From assembly GCA_035565615.1 (NCBI GenBank), contig DATMSB010000165.1:1-64000 (forward strand): DNA of 64,000 bases. The letters are read 5' to 3'. The notes beneath the pieces were generated by a model that worked only from the letters and a program-made list of their open reading frames with translations, was not told where the DNA came from and ran no database searches. The stretch's first letter is position 1. Each line of letters opens with the position of its first letter. Both the position numbers and the translations under genes were made by a program. This document shows positions 17,994 to 28,867 of the stretch, piece by piece. Source of the stretch: Vulgatibacter sp035565615 (lineage in GTDB: Bacteria; Myxococcota; Myxococcia; Myxococcales; Vulgatibacteraceae).

Positions 17994-18313
17994 CTCGTCT
18001 CCCGCCAGCGCCCGAGGAGCGCCTGTGCCGCGACCGCCGCGGCGCTGAGCACGGAGAGGGACACGGCGAGGAGGGTGGCGCCGAGCCCGGCGGCGGCGCC
18101 GATCGCGCCGGTGACCCACGGGCGCACCGCCTTGGTGATCCCGCGGGAGGTCTCGGAGGACTTGAGGATGGCGCCGGTGCCCACGAATCCGATGCCGGCG
18201 AGGCCCACGGCGCTGCGGTGCGGCCCGGGCTCCCATCCCACCGGGAGCGCCAGCAGGGCGGCGAGCACCAGCCGGAGGGCGTGATCGAGGAGCGGGTGAT
18301 CCTCCGGCGTCAT
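17990..18313 (-). CDS. Short MgtC-like membrane protein (internally shortened)
   Basis: A 107-residue protein that matches MgtC/SapB in two parts: an N-terminal helix (LRLVLAALLALPVGWE) and the block GLAGIGFVGTGAILKSSETS and RGITKAVRPWVTGAIGAAAG. The segment that normally joins them (RTHxLVxLGxxLFxxxS and the following helix, ~35 residues) is absent. It could be a shortened gene product or a partner of the next MgtC-like gene, whose start codon overlaps its stop (ATGA). Divergent from arsR, so its promoter shares the palindromic intergenic region. Confidence 0.6.
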   Translation of the reverse strand: MTPEDHPLLDHALRLVLAALLALPVGWEPGPHRSAVGLAGIGFVGTGAILKSSETSRGITKAVRPWVTGAIGAAAGLGATLLAVSLSVLSAAAVAAQALLGRWRETR

Positions 18314-18450
18314 CCGTGCCCTCGCCAAAGGCGGACCTGCACGATCCTTCCCCCATGCTGCCAGGGTCCGCCGCTCCTCGGCGCCCCCGCGCCCTGGCCG
18401 GGGGTCGGCGGACGGACCTTGGCTCTCGACGAGCGGGGCTCGACAGACAG

Positions 18451-18469
18451 ATAAGCGTAGGCTTATAAG
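18451..18469. promoter_or_regulatory. Candidate ArsR operator (perfect inverted repeat)
   Basis: ATAAGC-GTAG-GCTTAT (18451-18466) is a perfect 6-bp inverted repeat with a 4-base centre, overlapped by a second palindrome, CTTATAAG (18462-18469). It is the only AT-rich element in this area and sits 8-26 bases before the arsR start codon, between arsR and the leftward MgtC-like gene. ArsR-family repressors bind such short AT-rich dyads, so auto-regulation of the arsR-SRPBCC-UvrA-like operon is expected. Confidence 0.65.
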
Positions 18470-18476
18470 TGCAGCC

Positions 18477-18800
18477 ATGCAGCGAGCCGCCGAGAACCGG
18501 ATCTTTCAGGCCCTCGCCGACCCCAGCCGCCGGGCGATCTTCGAGGCGCTCACGGAGGGAGAGGCGGCGGTGAAGGATCTCAAGGCGCGCTTCCACATCT
18601 CGCAGCCGGCGGTCTCGCAGCACCTGGCCACCCTGCGGGAGGCGGGCCTCGTGAACGGCCGGCGCGACGGTCGTCACGTCTACTACCGGGTGGAGCCGCG
18701 CGGGCTGAAGCCGCTCGTCGACTGGATCGCCCACTACCGCGCCTTCTGGGCGGATCGCGTCGATCGCCTGGAGGACCTGCTGAAGAGGATGGACCAGTGA
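18477..18800 (+). CDS. ArsR-family transcriptional regulator
   Basis: A 107-residue winged-helix repressor. IFQALADPSRRAIFEALTEG, the recognition helix HISQPAVSQHLATLREAGLV and the wing GRRDGRHVYYRVEP are all intact, and the C-terminal helix WADRVDRLEDLLKRMD is the dimer helix of the SRPBCC-linked ArsR subgroup. It has no Cys metal site (no CxC in alpha-3), so it is probably not a classical arsenic sensor. The stop overlaps the start of the SRPBCC gene (GTGA), indicating translational coupling. Confidence 0.92.
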   Translation: MQRAAENRIFQALADPSRRAIFEALTEGEAAVKDLKARFHISQPAVSQHLATLREAGLVNGRRDGRHVYYRVEPRGLKPLVDWIAHYRAFWADRVDRLEDLLKRMDQ

Positions 18801-19237
18801 GCTTCGTAGACAAGACCGCGCGAGGGCAGTCCACGACGATCGAGTTCGAGTTCGATCTGCCCCATCCTCCCCGGAAGGTGTGGCGGGCCCTCACCGAGCC
18901 GGCGCTGCTCGCGGAGTGGCTGCTGCCCGTTGTCGAGATGGAGCTCGCGCCGGGGGCCGCGCTCCGGTTCCAGGCGCCGCCGCAGCCCGGCTGGGACGGT
19001 CGCGTGGACGGCCGGATCCTCGAGGTCGAGCCTCACCGAAGGCTGCGCTACACCTGGGTCGTCGGCGACCTGGACACCACCGTCACCTTCACCCTCGAGC
19101 CCACGGCGACGGGCACCCGGCTGTCACTGGTGCACGAGGGCTTCCGCGAGGATCAGAAGAAGAACTTCGGCGGCGCCCGCTACGGCTGGAGGATGATGGG
19201 CGGCAAGCTCGTCGAGGTCCTCGACGAGGCCGCATGA
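18797..19237 (+). CDS. SRPBCC (AHSA1-type) domain protein
   Basis: A 146-residue START/SRPBCC ligand-binding-fold protein. FEFDLPHPPRKVWRALTEPA and LLAEWLLPVVEMELAPG at the N-terminus and TRLSLVHEGFR near the C-terminus are AHSA1-like. Genes of this family are commonly paired with the adjacent ArsR type, and it may bind a hydrophobic small molecule. GTG start within the arsR stop; its own stop lies 56 bases before the preferred start of the UvrA-like gene, so the three form one operon. Confidence 0.88.
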   Translation: MSFVDKTARGQSTTIEFEFDLPHPPRKVWRALTEPALLAEWLLPVVEMELAPGAALRFQAPPQPGWDGRVDGRILEVEPHRRLRYTWVVGDLDTTVTFTLEPTATGTRLSLVHEGFREDQKKNFGGARYGWRMMGGKLVEVLDEAA

Positions 19238-19293
19238 ACTCCCCACGCCCGCGCCGCCGTCGCCCGACCGAAGGTTCGACGAAGGATTCCGAC

Positions 19294-21690
<2,397 letters not shown>

Positions 21691-21769
21691 GGCGGCGCTA
21701 CGGGGCCACCCTCCTCGCCCCCGCAAGGGGTCGGGTGCCGGCGTTCCCGAGGGACGAGGCGTCGTCCGC

Positions 21770-21910
21770 ACCCGCCGTTGGTGACCAGCACCGCGCCCTG
21801 GCGCGCGCAGGTCGGGAAGCGCCTCGTTCACCGCGGCGACCTGACCGAACCGCTCCGCCACCGCGTTGGCGATGCCCGGTCCGTACCCTGCCGCGAGGAT
21901 CGTCTCGCCG
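21770..21910 (-). pseudogene. Remnant of a short-chain dehydrogenase/reductase
   Basis: The minus strand reads ILAAGYGPGIANAVAERFG, the nucleotide-binding turn of an SDR subgroup, followed almost at once by VAAVNEALPDLRA and, in a shifted frame, GAVLVTNGG, which belong ~90 residues further on in intact proteins. Thus most of the domain is deleted. The rest of the gap (21691-22091) shows no gene. Confidence 0.5.
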
Positions 21911-22091
21911 GCCGGGGGCCGCCAGGGAAAAGACGGGTGGCGGCGGCCCGCGACCGGGCCGCGCGAATCGCCGGGCCGACTTCGCGGTTGAGGATCGCCC
22001 GCGCGGCGGGGTATCGCGAGGGGACCCGGTGCGCGAGCGACGAGCATCCGCTGGCGCCCCGAAAGGGAGCGCGGGGAGGAGCGGAGGAGCA

Positions 22092-22838
22092 ATGGTGAAG
22101 ATCGGGATCATGGGCGCGATGCCGGAGGAGATCGCGGGCCTCGTCGAGGCGATGGGGCCGAAGCGGGAGCAGGTGGAGGTGGGGCGGCGCACCTACCACG
22201 CCGGCGAGCTCTTCGGGCACGAGGCGGTGATCGTCTTCTCCCGCTGGGGGAAGGTGGCGGCGGCGACGACCGCGGCGGAGCTCCTGGCCCGCCACGGCGT
22301 GGGGCGGATCCTCTTCACGGGCGTGGCGGGGGCGGCCCGCTCCGACCTGCGGGTGGGCGACGTGGTGGTGGGGCGCACCCTCTACCAGCACGACATGGAC
22401 GGCTCGCCCCTCTTCCCCCGGCACGAGATCCCGCTGCTGGGGGTGACCGGCTTCGAGACGGACGCCTCGGCCCGGCGGGAGGCGGTGCGTGCGGCGGAGC
22501 GGTTCCTCGCCCGGCACCCGATCGACGGCGACGTCGCCCGGGAGTTCGGGATCGGCGCACCCAAGGTGGTGGAGGGGGCGATCGCCAGCGGGGACAAGTT
22601 CTTCGCGGCGAGGGAGGAGCTCGACGAGCTGCGCGGCCGCCTGCCCGACGTGGCGTGCGTGGAGATGGAGGGCGCCGCCGTCGCCCAGGTCTGCCACGAG
22701 TATGGCATTCCGTTCACCGCGATCCGCACGATCTCGGACGCGGCCGACGAGGGGGCACCTGTCGACTTCGCCCGCTTCGTCCGCCTGGTGGCGAGCCGCT
22801 ACTCGCTGGGGATCGTCCGCTCCCTGCTCGCCGCCTGA
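22092..22838 (+). CDS. mtnN: 5'-methylthioadenosine/S-adenosylhomocysteine nucleosidase
   Basis: A 248-residue phosphorylase-superfamily enzyme. IGIMGAMPEEIAGLV is the signature N-terminus; ILFTGVAGAARSDLRVGDVV is the central strand-turn; IASGDKFF and ACVEMEGAAVAQVCHEYGIPF carry the catalytic Met-Glu region; TISDAADE has the purine-binding Asp. It hydrolyses MTA and SAH to adenine plus the thioribose, feeding methionine salvage; the adenine could be reclaimed by the nearby Apt. GGAGGAGC precedes the ATG. Confidence 0.93.
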   Translation: MVKIGIMGAMPEEIAGLVEAMGPKREQVEVGRRTYHAGELFGHEAVIVFSRWGKVAAATTAAELLARHGVGRILFTGVAGAARSDLRVGDVVVGRTLYQHDMDGSPLFPRHEIPLLGVTGFETDASARREAVRAAERFLARHPIDGDVAREFGIGAPKVVEGAIASGDKFFAAREELDELRGRLPDVACVEMEGAAVAQVCHEYGIPFTAIRTISDAADEGAPVDFARFVRLVASRYSLGIVRSLLAA

Positions 22839-22891
22839 CCCGCGCGGGCCGGATCCGGGGCCCGACCCGCGCGCGTCGATGCGGCGATCGA

Positions 22892-23293
<402 letters not shown>

Positions 23294-23351
23294 AGCGCAC
23301 GGCCTCTCCTCGATCCACGCCCCGGGTGCGCCTCGTCGAGCGCCGTGCGGG

Positions 23352-23870
23352 TCAGTACCGGACGAGGGAGCGGACCGTGCGGCCCGCGAGCGCCTTGCGG
23401 CCCTCGAGAAAGGCGAGCTCGACGACGAACGCCAGCGAGGCGACCACGCCGCCGCGCCGCTCCACCAGCCGGCTCGCCGCCGCCGCGGTCCCGCCGGTGG
23501 CGAGCAGATCGTCCACGACGAGGACGCGCTCCCCGGGCAGGACGGCGTCCTCGTGGATCTCGAGCACCCCCTTGCCGTACTCGAGGCTGTACTCCTCCCG
23601 ATCCGTCCGCCACGGGAGCTTCCCCGGCTTGCGGACGATGGAGAAGCCCTTGCCGAGGAGGCAGGCGAGGGCCGAGCCGAAGATGAAGCCGCGCGCCTCG
23701 ATCCCGACGATCCGATCGATCCGATCCCGGGACGCGTACTCCGCCAGGCCGTCCACGGCGCCTCGAAAGGCCACGGGATCCGCGATCAGAGGCGTGAGAT
23801 CCTTGAAGACGATTCCGTCCTTCGGGAACCCCACGACGTCGCGGATCCGCTCACGAATCCTGTTCTCCAT
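23352..23870 (-). CDS. apt: Adenine phosphoribosyltransferase
   Basis: A 172-residue type I PRTase. IRDVVGFPKDGIVFKDLTPL at the N-terminus, IVGIEARGFIFGSALA with the adenine-binding loop, VRKPGKLPW, and the PRPP-binding motif VLVVDDLLATGGTAAA. It makes AMP from adenine and PRPP (purine salvage), complementing MtnN, which releases adenine. ATG with AGAGGTG upstream. Confidence 0.94.
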   Translation of the reverse strand: MENRIRERIRDVVGFPKDGIVFKDLTPLIADPVAFRGAVDGLAEYASRDRIDRIVGIEARGFIFGSALACLLGKGFSIVRKPGKLPWRTDREEYSLEYGKGVLEIHEDAVLPGERVLVVDDLLATGGTAAAASRLVERRGGVVASLAFVVELAFLEGRKALAGRTVRSLVRY

Positions 23871-24017
23871 CGGCACCTCTCGGAGCGGTTTGTATGGGAC
23901 GCGACCTCTCGCTTCAAGCCGCGTCGTGCCCCCGGGCGCCCGCCCCGAAGGCGGGCTGGCGCGACGCACGGCGGGCGGTAGGTTCTTCCCTCCCTCCTCG
24001 AAGGAAAGGCTCGTGCG

Positions 24018-25058
24018 ATGAAGGCTCTCGTCTACGGTGGCCCCGGAAAGCGAAGTTGGGAGGAGCGGCCTCGCCCCAGGCTGCAGGAGCCGACGGACGT
24101 GATCGTTCGGATCACCACCACGACGATCTGCGGCACCGACCTCCACATCCTGAAGGGCGACGTGCCGTCGGTGCCTCCGGGGCGGATCCTCGGCCACGAG
24201 GGCGTAGGCGTGGTCGAGGAGGTCGGCGCTGCGGTGGGCAACCTGGCCGTGGGGGACAGGGTGCTCCTGTCCTGTATCACGTCCTGCGGGCGCTGTGATT
24301 TCTGCAAGCGCTCCATGTACTCGCACTGCCGCAGCGGCGGCTGGTCCTTCGGGAACCGCATCGACGGCACCCAGGCCGAGTACGTGCGCGTCCCGTTCGC
24401 GGACACGAGCACCTTCAAGCTCTCGACGGACGCGGACGAGGAGGCGATGGTGATGCTCAGCGACATCTTCCCAACCGGCTACGAGGTGGGCGTCGTCAAC
24501 GGCTCGGTGAAGCCCGGTGACGTGGTGGCGATCGTCGGCGCGGGCCCCATCGGTCTCGCGGTGCTGGTGACGGCGCAGCTCTTCTCGCCGGCAGAGCTGT
24601 GGGTGATCGATCTCGATCCCAACCGACTGGAGGTCGCGCGGGGGCTCGGCGCCACGGCGACGTTCGACGCCGCCGAGCCGGACCTCGCCAAGACCCTGCT
24701 CGAGCGGTCGGGCGGCGGGGTCGACGTTGCGGTCGAGGCGGTGGGCATCCCCGAGACCTTCGACCTCTGCCAGCGGATCCTCGCGCCGGGGGGCCACCTC
24801 GCCAACGTGGGCGTCCACGGGAAGCCCGTGCAGCTCGAACTGGAGAAGCTCTGGATCCAGAACGTCACCATCCGCACCGGGCTGGTGGACACCTACAGCA
24901 CGCCCTTGCTCCTCAAGATGGTGAACGCCGGGAAGCTGGAGCCGTCCAAGATGGCGACCCATCGTTTCGCCCTCGCCGACATGATGAAGGCCTACGACAC
25001 CTTCGGTGCTGCGGCGAAGGAGAAGGCGATCAAGGTGATCCTCCGGGCAGGGGCCTGA
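24018..25058 (+). CDS. Zinc-dependent alcohol dehydrogenase (MDR family)
   Basis: A 346-residue medium-chain dehydrogenase. Catalytic zinc ligands are in ICGTDLH and the GHEGVG helix; structural zinc cysteines are in SCGRCDFCKRSMYSHC; the Rossmann motif is VGAGPIGLA. The wording resembles secondary-alcohol/threonine-type dehydrogenases. It would interconvert an alcohol and aldehyde/ketone with NAD(P). Stand-alone gene; divergent from apt with a 147-base gap. Confidence 0.9.
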   Translation: MKALVYGGPGKRSWEERPRPRLQEPTDVIVRITTTTICGTDLHILKGDVPSVPPGRILGHEGVGVVEEVGAAVGNLAVGDRVLLSCITSCGRCDFCKRSMYSHCRSGGWSFGNRIDGTQAEYVRVPFADTSTFKLSTDADEEAMVMLSDIFPTGYEVGVVNGSVKPGDVVAIVGAGPIGLAVLVTAQLFSPAELWVIDLDPNRLEVARGLGATATFDAAEPDLAKTLLERSGGGVDVAVEAVGIPETFDLCQRILAPGGHLANVGVHGKPVQLELEKLWIQNVTIRTGLVDTYSTPLLLKMVNAGKLEPSKMATHRFALADMMKAYDTFGAAAKEKAIKVILRAGA

Positions 25059-25214
25059 GGCTCGGTCGAGGGCTCGTCCCGAGAGAAGCGCGGTCTTCAC
25101 GCCCCGACGTCTCGTCACCTTGCGCGGTGCCGGCGCGACCTAGATTGATGTCGAGCCGTCGTGTCACCGCGCACGGTGCACGTGGAATGGACCGCTCACT
25201 CGAAGGAGTCGCTC

Positions 25215-26075
25215 ATGTCGCTGAAATGGTACCGGAGGCCTCGCCTCGTCGCCCTGCACCCGGACTCCACCGCGCTCGAGGCGGCGCGGGCCCTGGAGAA
25301 CAACGCCATCGGCGCGGTCCTGGTCCTGGACCAGGGGAGGCTCGCCGGCCTCGTCACCGACCGCGATCTCGCCACCCGGGTGACCGGGCGGGGCCTCGAT
25401 CCCAAGGAGACGCGCCTCGATCGGATCATGACCCGCGGCGTCGCCACCCTGGAGCCCTCCGCCAGCCAGCAAGACGCCATCGAGCTGATGTGCCGCCTCA
25501 AGGTGCGGCGGATCCCGCTGGTGGAGGAAGGCAACCTGGTGGGCATGGTGACCTTCGACGACCTCCTCCTCGACGAGGCGGCGCCGCTCGACGAGCTCTC
25601 CGCTGTGGTCGAGGCACAGCTCGGAGGCGGGGGACCCGCGCCCTCCCCGAGGACCCCGGCGGCCCAGCGGCGCAAGGCCCGCGCGGAGGCGACCCTGGGC
25701 AGGTTGCTCACCCAGGTCCAGGAGGCGACCGGCCTCTCTCGGGAGCAGTCGCGGACCGCCACGGAGCTGGTCCTCTCCGACCTGGTGTCCCGGCTCACCA
25801 AGGAGCAGGCCGACCACTTCATCGCGCAGCTCCCCTCCCTGATGCAGGAGAAGCTCTACGCCCTGCCGCCGGGACCGGACACGTCGATCGATCGGGGGAC
25901 GATCGAGGCGCAGCTCGTCCAGCGCCTGGACGTGGATCCGGACAGGGCCGCGCAGATCCTCGAGGCGATCGGCGCCGAGGCGCTGGGGAGCATCAGCCCC
26001 GGCGAGGCGGAGAAGGTGCAGGCCGAGCTCCCCCAGGATCTCCGCGAGGCGTTGTTGCCGGCGCCGCCGGCGTGA
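25215..26075 (+). CDS. CBS-pair protein fused to a DUF2267 domain
   Basis: A 286-residue soluble protein with two modules. Residues ~8-125 form a CBS pair (DSTALEAARALENNAIGAVL, VTDRDLATRV, then IMTRGVATLEPSAS and LKVRRIPLVEEGNLVGMVTF), which typically binds adenosyl nucleotides. After a Pro/Ala linker, residues ~160-280 match DUF2267 (LLTQVQEATGLSREQSRTAT, LVSRLTKEQADHFIAQLP), a helical domain of unknown role. AAGGAG precedes the ATG 8 bases upstream. The function is unknown; an energy- or nucleotide-sensing role is an inference from the CBS pair. Confidence 0.85.
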   Translation: MSLKWYRRPRLVALHPDSTALEAARALENNAIGAVLVLDQGRLAGLVTDRDLATRVTGRGLDPKETRLDRIMTRGVATLEPSASQQDAIELMCRLKVRRIPLVEEGNLVGMVTFDDLLLDEAAPLDELSAVVEAQLGGGGPAPSPRTPAAQRRKARAEATLGRLLTQVQEATGLSREQSRTATELVLSDLVSRLTKEQADHFIAQLPSLMQEKLYALPPGPDTSIDRGTIEAQLVQRLDVDPDRAAQILEAIGAEALGSISPGEAEKVQAELPQDLREALLPAPPA

Positions 26076-26204
26076 TAGCGATCGGGCGCCACCCGACGTT
26101 CCGATGGCGGCGCGGCGCCCTGCCGCGACCGTAGGGCGTCCCCGGGTGGCCCCGCGCGTTCGCGCCATCCGGGCTTCGACCAACCGTCGCACGGAGGCGC
26201 GATC

Positions 26205-27227
26205 GTGTCCGATCCGCAGCAGCCAATCCTCGAGTTCGTCCTCGGCAACTACAAGAACTTCAACGCGCGCTCGACGCGCGACGCCCTGATCGCCTACTGG
26301 GAGCACGTGTCCAGGGGCGGCCGCATGTTCTGGGCCGTCGCCGGCGCCATGTCCTCGGCGCAGCTCGGGATCACCCTGGCGCCCGCGATCCGCGAGGGGC
26401 TGATTCACGGGCTCTCGGTGACCGGCGCGAACCTGGAGGAGTCGCTCTTTCGCCTGGTGGCGCACCGCGGCTACAAGGACTTCCCCGACTACCGCTACCT
26501 GACCAAGAAGGACGACACCCGGCTGTTGGAGGCGCGGCTGCGCCGGGTGACGGACACGAGCATCCCGGAGGACGAGGCCTTCCGCGCCGTCGAGAAGATC
26601 GTGGTGCCGATGTGGGAGCGGGCGACCGCGGCGGGCGAGCGGCGGTTCTGGCACGAGTACTTCTACGACCTCGTGCTCTCGATCGACCCCTCGGCCTACG
26701 AGGGGGATCCCGAGGCCTGCTGGCTCCTCGAGGCGGCGCGCAAGCGGCTGCCAATCGTCGTCCCCGGCCACGAGGACTCCACCTTCGGAAACATCTTCGC
26801 CTCCTACGTGAAGGCGGGGACCTGCGATCCCCGCATCGTGAAGTCGGGCATCGAGTACATGGCGGACTTCTACGATCGCTACCGGGAGCTCTCGGAGGGC
26901 GAGGGCGTCGGCTTCTTCCAGATCGGCGGCGGCATCGCCGGCGACTTCCCGATCTGCGTGGTGCCCTCGATCAAGCACGACCTCGGACAGCCCGTGAAGC
27001 CCTGGGCGTACTTCTGCCAGATCGGCGACTCGACCACCTCCTTCGGCTCCTACTCCGGCGCCACCCCCAACGAGAAGATCACCTGGGACAAGCTCACGGA
27101 GGACACGCCGATGTTCGTGATCGAGTCGGACGCCACGATCGTCGCGCCGATCGTGCTCCGCGCCCTCCTGGAGTGCAGGCGGAACCCGGAGGCGGCGAAC
27201 GCCCTCATCGCCGCCCACCGCGGCTGA
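26205..27227 (+). CDS. Deoxyhypusine-synthase-like protein
   Basis: A 340-residue NAD-dependent enzyme of the deoxyhypusine synthase (DHS) family. FWAVAGAMSSAQLGITLAPA, GVGFFQIGGGIAGDFPICV and GDSTTSFGSYSGATPNEKIT match DHS, and the Lys in TWDKL aligns with the catalytic Lys that forms the enzyme-aminobutyl intermediate. Bacteria lack eIF5A, so bacterial members are thought to use spermidine with another acceptor, for example putrescine to give homospermidine. GTG start with GGAGG 7 bases upstream. Confidence 0.85.
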   Translation: MSDPQQPILEFVLGNYKNFNARSTRDALIAYWEHVSRGGRMFWAVAGAMSSAQLGITLAPAIREGLIHGLSVTGANLEESLFRLVAHRGYKDFPDYRYLTKKDDTRLLEARLRRVTDTSIPEDEAFRAVEKIVVPMWERATAAGERRFWHEYFYDLVLSIDPSAYEGDPEACWLLEAARKRLPIVVPGHEDSTFGNIFASYVKAGTCDPRIVKSGIEYMADFYDRYRELSEGEGVGFFQIGGGIAGDFPICVVPSIKHDLGQPVKPWAYFCQIGDSTTSFGSYSGATPNEKITWDKLTEDTPMFVIESDATIVAPIVLRALLECRRNPEAANALIAAHRG

Positions 27228-27238
27228 CGGCCGTCGCT

Positions 27239-28141
27239 CTAGCGCGCGGGCGGGCGGCCCCGACCGCGGGCCGCTTTCTCCATCCGGGCCTGGAGGTGGT
27301 CGACGAACGTCTTCACCTTCGACGAGAGTTGTCTCAGGCTCGGGTACACGGCGTGGATGGGCGCCTCGACGCCGGTCCACCCGTGGAGGACGCGCCGGAG
27401 CGTGCCGTCGGCGAGGTGCGGGGCGCAGTCGGGCTCTGGGAGGAGGCCGATGCCCAGGCCGGAGACGATCGTCTGGCGGAGGAGGTCGTAGTCGTTGACC
27501 GCGAGGCGTGCCGAGACCGGGATCTCCACCTTCCTGCCCTCCGATTCGAGGATCCAGGGAGAGCGCCTGTCGCCGAACGAGATGCAGTCGTGCTCGCCGA
27601 GATCGCCCGGCTGCCGGGGTGCCCGCCTCCGCCGCAGGTAGGACGGGCTCGCCACCAGGAGGCGGGGCAGCGTCCCGATCCGCCTGGCGACGAGGGAGGA
27701 GTCCGGGAGCCTGCCCGCGCGGATGGCGACGTCGAACCCCTCTTCGACCAGGTCGACCACGCGATCGGTGCAGACGAGCTCGACCTCCACCTCGGGCCAC
27801 CGCAGGAGGTACTCGGCGACGATCGGGCCCAGGAAGCCGAAGGAGAGCGGGGCGGTGACCCGGAGGAGCCCGCAGGGAGCCGCCCGCATCCCACCGAGGG
27901 CCTGCTCCCCCTCGTCGAGCTCCGCGAGCGCCCGCGCGCAGTGCTCGAAGAAGATGCGGCCCTCGTCGGTGAGCCGGAGCGCCCGGGTGGTGCGCTGCAG
28001 GAGCCGTGCGCCCAGCGCCTCCTCCAGCGCGGAGACCTTCCGGCTCGCGCTCGACTTCTGGATGCCGAGCTCCTTCGCGGCGGCGGTGAAGCTGCCGGAG
28101 CGGACCACCTGGACGAAGGTGGCCACGTCGTTGAGATCCAC
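27239..28141 (-). CDS. LysR-family transcriptional regulator
   Basis: A 300-residue LysR regulator. The N-terminal helix-turn-helix reads FVQVVRSGSFTAAAKELGIQ and KSSASRKVSALEEALGARL; the substrate domain includes YLLRWPEVEVELVCTDRVVD and VSGLGIGLLPEPD. It is divergent from yceI and pirin genes, a frequent arrangement in proteobacteria where such LysR proteins control them. A GTG at 28141 with GGGAGG 7 bases upstream is the best start; an ATG at 28180 would add 13 residues but overlaps the operator-like repeat. Confidence 0.9.
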   Translation of the reverse strand: MDLNDVATFVQVVRSGSFTAAAKELGIQKSSASRKVSALEEALGARLLQRTTRALRLTDEGRIFFEHCARALAELDEGEQALGGMRAAPCGLLRVTAPLSFGFLGPIVAEYLLRWPEVEVELVCTDRVVDLVEEGFDVAIRAGRLPDSSLVARRIGTLPRLLVASPSYLRRRRAPRQPGDLGEHDCISFGDRRSPWILESEGRKVEIPVSARLAVNDYDLLRQTIVSGLGIGLLPEPDCAPHLADGTLRRVLHGWTGVEAPIHAVYPSLRQLSSKVKTFVDHLQARMEKAARGRGRPPAR

Positions 28142-28157
28142 GGAACGCCTCCCTTTC

Positions 28158-28205
28158 GTTGCGACTGGAGCAACAGACATTTGCAGACTTCGAGTCTAGT
28201 GCAAA
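28158..28205. promoter_or_regulatory. Candidate LysR binding sites in the divergent gap
   Basis: Two dyads lie between the LysR gene and yceI. GTTGC-N7-GCAAC spans 28158-28174. A longer nested repeat spans 28180-28205: outer arms TTTGCA / TGCAAA and inner arms GACT / AGTC around TCG. Such T-rich/A-rich dyads of about 15-26 bases are typical LysR recognition and activation sites. Confidence 0.55.
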
Positions 28206-28280
28206 ATCGGGAACGATCTTAGCCTCGGATCATCTCGAGGCCGCCCTTCGGCTTCGGGTCTTTCCCAAGGAGGCTTCGAC

Positions 28281-28832
28281 GTGACGAACAGGACCTGGCA
28301 GATCGATCCCACTCACACCAACATCGGCTTCACCGTCCGCCACATGGTGGTGGCGAAGGTGAACGGCCGCTTCACGAAGTTCGAGGGCACGCTCACGCAG
28401 TCCGGAGACGACTTCGCCGGCGCGACCGCGGCGATCACCATCGACGCCTCGAGCGTCGACACCCAGGTGCAGGCCCGCGACGATCACCTGCGCTCCGCCG
28501 ACTTCTTCGACGCGGCGAAGTTTCCCACCATCACTTTCCGGAGCAAGCGCATGGAGAAGACCGGAAAGGATCGGTATCGACTGATCGGCGACCTGACCAT
28601 CCGCGGGACGACCCGGGAGGTGGAGCTGGACTCGGAGTTCCTCGGCAGCGTGAAGGATCCGTTCGGCGTCGAGCGGCTGGCGTTCAGCGCCCAGACGAGG
28701 ATCGATCGCAGCGAGTTCGGCCTCACCTGGAACCAGGCCCTCGAGGCGGGCGGCGTCCTGGTCTCCGACCGGGTCGACGTGCAGATCGAGGTGCAGTGGG
28801 TGAAGACGGAGGTGAAGAAGGACGCCGCTTGA
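28281..28832 (+). CDS. YceI-family lipid-binding protein
   Basis: A 183-residue lipocalin-like protein: WQIDPTHTNIGFTVRHMVVA at the N-terminus, FDAAKFPTITFRSKRME and the closing block NQALEAGGVLVSDRVDVQIE are the family signatures. YceI proteins bind isoprenoid or fatty amide ligands. Unlike many homologues no signal peptide is present, so this copy is cytoplasmic. GTG start with AAGGAGG upstream. It precedes the pirin gene by 35 bases. Confidence 0.92.
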   Translation: MTNRTWQIDPTHTNIGFTVRHMVVAKVNGRFTKFEGTLTQSGDDFAGATAAITIDASSVDTQVQARDDHLRSADFFDAAKFPTITFRSKRMEKTGKDRYRLIGDLTIRGTTREVELDSEFLGSVKDPFGVERLAFSAQTRIDRSEFGLTWNQALEAGGVLVSDRVDVQIEVQWVKTEVKKDAA

Positions 28833-28867
28833 GCGAGGCCGCCACAGGCCTCGAGAGGAGAGAGCCC

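Noticed and set aside
15087..18734. A 1215-codon open frame on the minus strand across copA, DoxX and the carrier gene
   Set aside because: It is the MgtC reading frame continuing without stops antisense to real genes; beyond the MgtC part it is Arg/Gly/His-rich with no family content, as expected of antisense frames in GC-rich DNA.
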